DNA of 64,000 nt from Phialocephala subalpina (lineage: Eukaryota; Ascomycota; Leotiomycetes; Helotiales; Mollisiaceae), in the NCBI GenBank assembly GCA_900073065.1, contig FJOG01000018.1:110184-174183 (forward strand), read 5' to 3'. The notes below the pieces were generated by a model. The model did no database searches. It worked only from the letters and a program-made list of their open reading frames with translations, and was not told the origin of the DNA. The translations under genes and the position numbers were made by a program. This document shows, one piece after another, positions 58,653-64,000 of this stretch (positions are counted from its first letter, which is position 1; the number at the start of each line of letters is the position of its first letter).

Positions 58653-61447
58653 CTATCGAAGAGTATAGATCTGGCTTCCGACACTGTCCCACGAGCTCGA
58701 AAGACCTAGCGCTGTGTAGTGAAGATCTAGATTGTCAAAGTTGTCTGCCCATAAACAGTCGTTGAACATCAATCTACTCTCCAAATCGTCGTCTTGATCT
58801 TGGGCCAGAGCATTCGAGGGCATATCATCAGAAAGGAGTAGACTATTATCGGCAAGGTCCATGTCATTGAATGGGTTTGCCATATCGAATGCAGTCGAAT
58901 GGTCCGACAGGATGGGTTCGATCATGTTGTCGTCTTCGTCTTGCGTTGATAAATTAGCTTCCTCGTGTGAAGATGCAAATGGGGCTTCCTGCGATGATCT
59001 GGACCTAGCGGGATCTGAGGTGTAGCCGGAATCTGACCCATGACTGACGATTCGGCTGAGCAGTTGGGTGTGGGTCGGGAGAGACTGATCAAGTATAGCC
59101 TGGTCTGGGGTATTCTCGACTGAAGTTGAAGTTGCAACTAAATCTACCGTCGTGGGTATTTCACGCGACAGCCTCGAGTCGACGTCGATGCCATGCATGG
59201 CCCGCCAGCTAGAGAAGGCGTTATTTTGTGCTTCTTGCATCAAATCAACAAGCTCACTCCTCAAACGTTCCTCGATGGGATTAAGCTCTCTCGTCACTGC
59301 ATTTTCAAGGACAGTGCTGAAGAAGCGGGGTAGCTCGCGACGAAGATAGCCTTGGAAACTGTCGATATCTTGGAATTGCGGTGTTTGTCCATTGGCGTGA
59401 GTCACTTCATGGTCCCGAATTGGCTCAAAATCTGGCAAGTCTGGTCAGTACTTTCTCTAGCGCTATTGAAGGTGGTCTGAAGAGGGACATTGGGAGACGT
59501 ACATGGATTAGGTATTATCTCGTCCGCCTTTGGTGTAAATAGAATCCGGTAGATCTGGAACCACCGATCTTCCTCGGTCTGATTGCGATGAGTTTTCTTT
59601 CGGCACTGGAGCTGAGCCTTCATCTTGCTGGTAATGCCATCAGCAGGGTGTCCTATACGTGATGGGCACGGTTCAGGTGCCTTCACATGACCATCTAGTT
59701 CATCCTCGGAGTTGAAGACCTCCATACATCGCTGGCATTGGTGAATATAGTGATATGTATACAAATGCGCCCTGAAGAGATGGAAAAATGATCAGTAAAA
59801 GTAATCGCTCAGAGTTCCTTGGGTCGATGAGACTTACTTGACACGAGCTACGCTTGTGTGCGGAGTCAACACACACCTACGCCATTCCTGGATGGAGTAC
59901 TTCCGAGGATTGCGTTTCCGATATGGGCAAGCAAACCTTAGCGACGTATCAGAATTGTCATCTCGTAGAGATTGACTACCGCCTTTCCTCGGTAGCCGTC
60001 CACAGTCATTGTCCGAGTCATCCCCACCATTGTCTCTTGGTCGCTTGGAGCTTCTGCTTCTTGATGAGTTTGTTACTGAAGCCTTCTTAGGATTCGATGA
60101 GGAAGCGGAAGGCCCTTCCGCACAAGCACGTCCTGTCTGAGAAGTGTAGTTGTCGTTGAAGACTTTCCAAAAGTCATCCATCAGGCGACCAATTAGAAGT
60201 GTCTGACTTGAAGTCATCTGTTCACTAACGGTTGAATTGTTGACTTCAATGTCCCATTTTTGCACCCTACCCTCATCATCGATCGTAGATTCTTCAAAGT
60301 CGAGCATGCTATCCTCGTCCCAGTCAGTTTCATCTGAAGAACAGGTCGATTCCGTTCCATGGCTAGTGGGAGGCGATTGAACTTCACTTTCGGCAAGATC
60401 GTGGTCAAAACTAGCATCAGGGAGATATCCGGACATGTCGGTGCCGTCGCGGTAAATGTTGTGTGAACTCGATTCAAGATCCAACAAGGCGACTACCGCA
60501 GTTACTAGCTCTGTTGGCGAGGAGTCCGATGAAAGGTAAGAAAGTTGAAAATGGGTCGACGGACCATTTAAGCCCGGTCTCGTTGTAGGGCGAGCTCGAC
60601 CGGTTGACAACTGATGCAAGCATTCTCGCTTTTGACCCATCGTAGGCACTAGTTGTTGAGAGGTTTGAGAAATATGTTCCACAGCGAGGGTGTCATCCTC
60701 AACTGAGGTGAGTTTGAGCCTTGTTGTGTTATAGATTGTGGGGGAGTCCAGTCTGCCATGTACGGGCCAGGCGGCATGTTTGTAGTGTTCGAGCATGTGA
60801 AGCGCGAGGTCACCCCAAGATATTTGCTCTGCTTCGGGGTTGAACCGTGCGATGGACCTTCTATCACAGAAGGGGCAGAATAACTTTGGAGGACGCTTGG
60901 CGCCGCTAGAATGTGATAAGAGAGAACCGATCCAGGCTTCCCAATCATCGTGCTTGAAAGTCAAAAAGTCATCCGGCAATGCAATTTGAATCAGAAAATT
61001 GCCCTGTGCTTCTCCAAAAATCCTTAGTTCCGTCTGAGTCGCTAATGTGTTTGTTGCTATGCTCATTCCCCTAAAGGTAGCGCCCCAAAGCAATCCTTGC
61101 TGAATAGCCTGGTTTCGTGGTCGGCTGACTTTGCGTATATGACTTTTCCTTGCAAAACGAAGCGGCGTCCTGAGGCAAATCGAATTTGACGCACGTGCAG
61201 AAATTGATATCGGGACATCCGTGACCCTCTTGTATGTTGGATATCCTTCACACTGCTTCCCAGACCGTATACATTTCCGGCATTCTGGCCTTTCTTCATC
61301 GCACTTGACTCTACGAGCTCTGCCGTGGACATGTGAGCACGCGCACTATGATGCTGAGATGGAGTATGGTCTGGATACTCACTTGCAGTTATTACATCCC
61401 GTCTTGACCTTTGGGCAACTCGTTCTTTTCATTCGATCAAGGGGCAT
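58653..61447 (-). CDS. Zn2Cys6 plus C2H2 zinc-finger protein
   Basis: Minus strand, four exons: 61447-61383, 61319-59838, 59771-59503 and 59431-58653; 864 aa, all introns phase-consistent. The N-terminus holds a complete Zn(II)2Cys6 cluster, GCNNCKARRVKCDEERPEC then RKCIRSGKQCEGY, assembled across intron 1. The middle has FCPFCDRRSIARF and a long acidic Ser/Asp region with a basic nuclear-type stretch (SRSRSSKRPRD). After it comes the fungal C2H2-type module FACPYRKRNPRKYS, WRRCVLTPHTSVARVKAHLY and HQCQRCMEVFNSEDELDGHV. The C-terminus is acidic. The binuclear cluster binds DNA in fungal regulators, so a transcriptional role is inferred. Combining both zinc modules in one chain is uncommon. 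ATG 61432 is an alternative start. Confidence 0.82.
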
Positions 61448-62023
61448 CGTTCAGACCTAAGCTGTTAGACTCAATCGCTCGGTGACTTGATGTTATAAAG
61501 CTCTAAGGAGTGGCGGTTGTATCACACTGATGATAATTAACGAGGAATAGAAAGTGATGAAACGTCGAAAGGTTCGTCGGAGCTGAGGTGCGGGTGAGAG
61601 AGCCTCGCGTGGCTGAGCCTGCAGCCACGTTTGAGAGTTACGCAGAAACTTGCACAACTCAGTTCTAGCATTTGACTCGTCAAAGCATTGTGTCCCACGT
61701 GATTTGCTCTTGCAGTCTGGGAATCTGCTGCAATTTCATGCGCAAAGGAAAATCGTGTATTGCTGAGATGTTGTATTGCTAGAGCATCAATTGCCTGGTT
61801 GTGATGATGGCTTAGGGTTCGGAGGATGGTTATATACCATAGCATGTCTGCCCCAAGCCGTGGGGTTGACGGCCATCTGATTTCCAGCTTGAGGTGTGGT
61901 TAGACAAACGTCTGTGAATTGGTATCAATTGATTGATAGGATATAACAATAACAGGTCTAGTCTCCGCCGTGGTATTGAGAACTTTGATTGACGCTGATG
62001 TCCAGAATCTTCCCCAAGCAACA
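61448..62023. other. Intergenic, nothing recognised
   Basis: Region between divergent genes, likely promoters for both. Confidence 0.5.
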
Positions 62024-62304
62024 ATGCCGACACAAGAACGTAATGTTTCCCATGACTCAAGTTCCAAAAAGAAATTGAGGTATGTTTACATTTTGTGGGC
62101 GAGATCAGGCACTAACAATCCGGCAGAACGAAGCCTAAGGAGCCTCGGTCAGGCATGATGAACCAGTACATCCATACGACAGCCGCCATCGTGACAGAGA
62201 ATTTGCTGTTCGGAGAAGAAGGACGCTCGTCGAAGTCAAAGTACCAACACCAAGTAGCTGGAGCAATCGCCGAATTCGAGAAACTGTATGAGGGGAAGAG
62301 ATGA
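62024..62304 (+). CDS. Small two-exon protein, 77 aa, unknown
   Basis: Exons 62024-62079 and 62127-62304, with a 47-bp intron (GTATGT donor, CTAAC branch, GGCAG acceptor) in phase 2. The product is MPTQERNVSHDSSSKKKLR, then a basic linker (TKPKEPRSGMMNQYIHTTAA) and a helix-prone C-terminus rich in Glu and Lys (QVAGAIAEFEKLYEGKR). There is no signal peptide or membrane segment. Strong splice signals and restored frame are the evidence that it is real; I do not recognise it. It lies divergent to the Zn2Cys6 gene. Confidence 0.6.
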
Positions 62305-62448
62305 GGTTGGCTGGGGATGCTGTGATGTCGCCGTCATTTTCGGCTGATGATTGGTGTTCTGGTGTTGACGAGAAATGAAATCCATCGATCGCTTTCTGTA
62401 ACTGAGACAAATGATTCCCCAATTTGGCAGCTATGGTCGTGATCCATC

Positions 62449-63382
62449 TCAAGTGAAAGGATCAATTGGCTCCTTTGGACTCTCAGAAAGAACCACTTTG
62501 ATGCCTATCCCACCCTCCATGAAACTTCCCCACAACTCCCTCTGCTCAGCAGGAGCAATAACCTTGCATACATCCAATCCTTTCAACCCCTTGACTCCTT
62601 CTCTGACTTGCAAATAAAACGGCTCCTGCCCATCTTCACCAAAGAACTTTTTGACGTAGATCCTCAATTGGCGGAGACATTTCATTTTCGACAACAGTCT
62701 CCATAGGTCGTCAGACCAGGGTTGAGGTTGGCTCGGTCTATGGTCCGTCCATCCTAGGTCTAATGAGAGATTCTTGATCGTTTGAAGGCGACAAGGGAGG
62801 GTCGAGCGAGAGAAGGTTAGAATATCTTCTGGGTTTGGGAAGTGGAAGTGGAGGATTGAATACACTATCTCTATCATTTCCGAATATCTGGTTCGATAAT
62901 CAGCTTTGAATTTTGGAAAACTTTGAGAGAGGAAGGTACATCTCTCTACACGAGCAAAGAAGAGATAGTAGGTTGCAACTCGACGTCGTCCCCGCAGCGA
63001 GATCACTCCGGAAAGTCCTTATACAATTCTTCTGGCCCCTCGTAATCCATGTTCCATCGTTGTTGAGATAACGACTTCCATACGGTAAACAAATATCACA
63101 AGGAGTATCCCAATCGCAAGGTCGCTCCTCGACCGAATTCCTGCACCTCCAGAATCCTAACCTCTCTTCGCTGCGGAGTTTGAAGATATGGATGACGGAT
63201 GAGGTATCGAGAATGACGAGGTGGAGAATTTGTTGTCGAAGCTCGAGTGGGAGGTTACAGAGAGGAGAGTTGAGTTGGGTAGTGGTGGTTTGTTTGCTTG
63301 ATTTGGGGGTGAGGAAGGTGAATCTGGGGTGAGGAAGCGGGGCGGTGAGGGCGCGGGGTCGCTTTTGGGGGAGCTTCATCAA
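62449..63382 (-). CDS. DUF7730-like (F-box-like) fungal protein
   Basis: Minus strand, exons 63382-62940 and 62887-62449, with a 52-bp intron (GTACCT donor, CTGAT branch, ACCAG acceptor); 293 aa. An early block NLPLELRQQILHLVI resembles F-box-type starts. A cysteine-bearing middle has CDWDTPCDICLPYG. The splice creates SCREIYSEMIEIVYSILHFHF, matching the CR-IY-E-----LY---F-F signature of DUF7730 proteins. The C-terminal part (TIKNLSLDLGW, MKCLRQLRIYVKKFFG) is repeat-like, as in relatives. The family is abundant and uncharacterised in ascomycetes. The first ATG of MMKLP is used; upstream coding cannot be excluded. Confidence 0.72.
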
Positions 63383-63927
63383 ATTGTGAAGGCCCAGCAG
63401 TCGAGAATTGGTCGGGAACCGGGATGAATGCTTGTAGTCGAATTGTCGTCCGAAATATGAGAGACGTCAGGTTCCACTTGACGATGCGCATTCGTGGCCG
63501 AAGACACATGCGCCCGACCGGGACTAGTGCCGTTATTGTACCAGATTACTTCCCGCGTACGGCCATGCTTGCATTCCTCTCTTCTGTTTGGGCGTCGAGA
63601 GACCTCTTCATTCCTCCTCTGTATGGTCACAATCCTTGAACATGCAGGAAACATACATATCCTGCATGCAGCTCGGCCTTTGGGACTGGAACGAGGAACA
63701 CCTCCGGCACGGCCCGTTGAAGAATGCGAAATGGTTTGTCGGGGAAAGAAAAGCAATCGAGGCGTGCATGGAGCTTGCTTGGCGGTAGATAACGAGCTTG
63801 AAAGAAGCGTGGTGGGGCTGTTCCCCGCACCTTAAGTGACTTTCATCTTTCGTTAGCTTCTAGCCTCTGCCTTCCTTTCTTCCAGTGCTTGATACAATAT
63901 ATCAAGTGTGAAGGAGTTCATGAAACG
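63383..63927. other. Intergenic, nothing recognised
   Basis: Overlapping short frames on both strands without a recognisable domain. Likely contains the promoter of the gene at the right edge. Confidence 0.45.
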
Positions 63928-64000
63928 ATGACAAACATTCTCGCCCTGCTTGACTCGAGGGCTCTTGCGGTCGTGGGAATCGGACTGCTGCTATACACGA
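63928..64000 (+). CDS. Start of a membrane-anchored protein (cut by window end)
   Basis: ATG at 63928 opens a frame to the window end, MTNILALLDSRALAVVGIGL then LLYT. The short polar head followed by a hydrophobic helix is the look of an N-terminal signal anchor, as in microsomal cytochrome P450s, but nothing downstream is available to test this. The preceding A-rich context (AACGATG) is acceptable for a fungal start. Confidence 0.4.
   Translation, partial: MTNILALLDSRALAVVGIGLLLYT

Noticed and set aside
1..64000. CRISPR array, tRNA or rRNA genes, bacterial-type operons
   Set aside because: No regularly spaced repeats, no complete tRNA cloverleaf and no rRNA-like sequence seen; the introns show a eukaryotic nuclear genome.

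Overview
The window is nuclear DNA of a filamentous ascomycete (Pezizomycotina). Genes carry many short introns (40-100 bp) with fungal branch points such as CTAAC, CTGAC and CTGAT. The families present (HET, 2EXR, SNX41, Zn2Cys6, DUF7730-like) are typical of that group. The SNX41 protein and the abundance of 2EXR genes suggest Leotiomycetes, but I cannot prove the class. GC-balanced gene blocks alternate with very AT-rich transposon blocks whose reading frames are full of nonsense codons made by C-to-T / G-to-A transitions. This is the signature of repeat-induced point mutation (RIP).

Layout. (1) 0.4-12.5 kb: a cluster of seven related 2EXR-domain genes (A to G). Copy E (7892-9030) is clearly intact, G may be, and the others are broken. 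A pogo/Fot1-type DNA transposon (3776-5960) sits in copy C, and a 416-bp hAT-like MITE lies between F and G. (2) 13.2-19.7 kb: ordinary genes, namely sorting nexin SNX41, a peroxisome-type mitochondrial carrier, a shortened citrate-carrier-like protein and a small secreted protein. (3) 20.1-29.5 kb: an uncharacterised gene with a zinc-peptidase HEFAH motif, split in its second exon by a Ty1/Copia retrotransposon (22746-29316). The gene reads in frame across the insertion once the element and one 5-bp target duplication are removed. (4) 30.9-38.8 kb: an unknown conserved-looking gene, a NOSIP-like RING protein, tafazzin and a HET-domain gene. (5) About 39.2-54.8 kb: a nested transposon block. 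A Ty3/Gypsy element with 164-bp LTRs contains a second, opposite-strand Copia element with 190-bp LTRs, and all of it lies inside an older AT-rich element. (6) 55.0-57.5 kb: a two-finger C2H2 regulator pseudogene split by a Tc1-like transposon. (7) 58.6-64.0 kb: a Zn2Cys6 plus C2H2 protein, a 77-aa gene, a DUF7730-like gene and the start of a membrane-anchored protein at the edge.

Gene models were built by hand from splice signals and reading-frame phase, so intron boundaries are predictions. The genes do not form one pathway. The housekeeping genes (SNX41, carriers, tafazzin, NOSIP) interrupt an accessory landscape shaped by transposition and RIP. The main observations are insertions whose target duplications and reading frames let the original genes be recognised. 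Two runs of N (3924-4274 and 28733-29316) are assembly gaps, both inside transposons.
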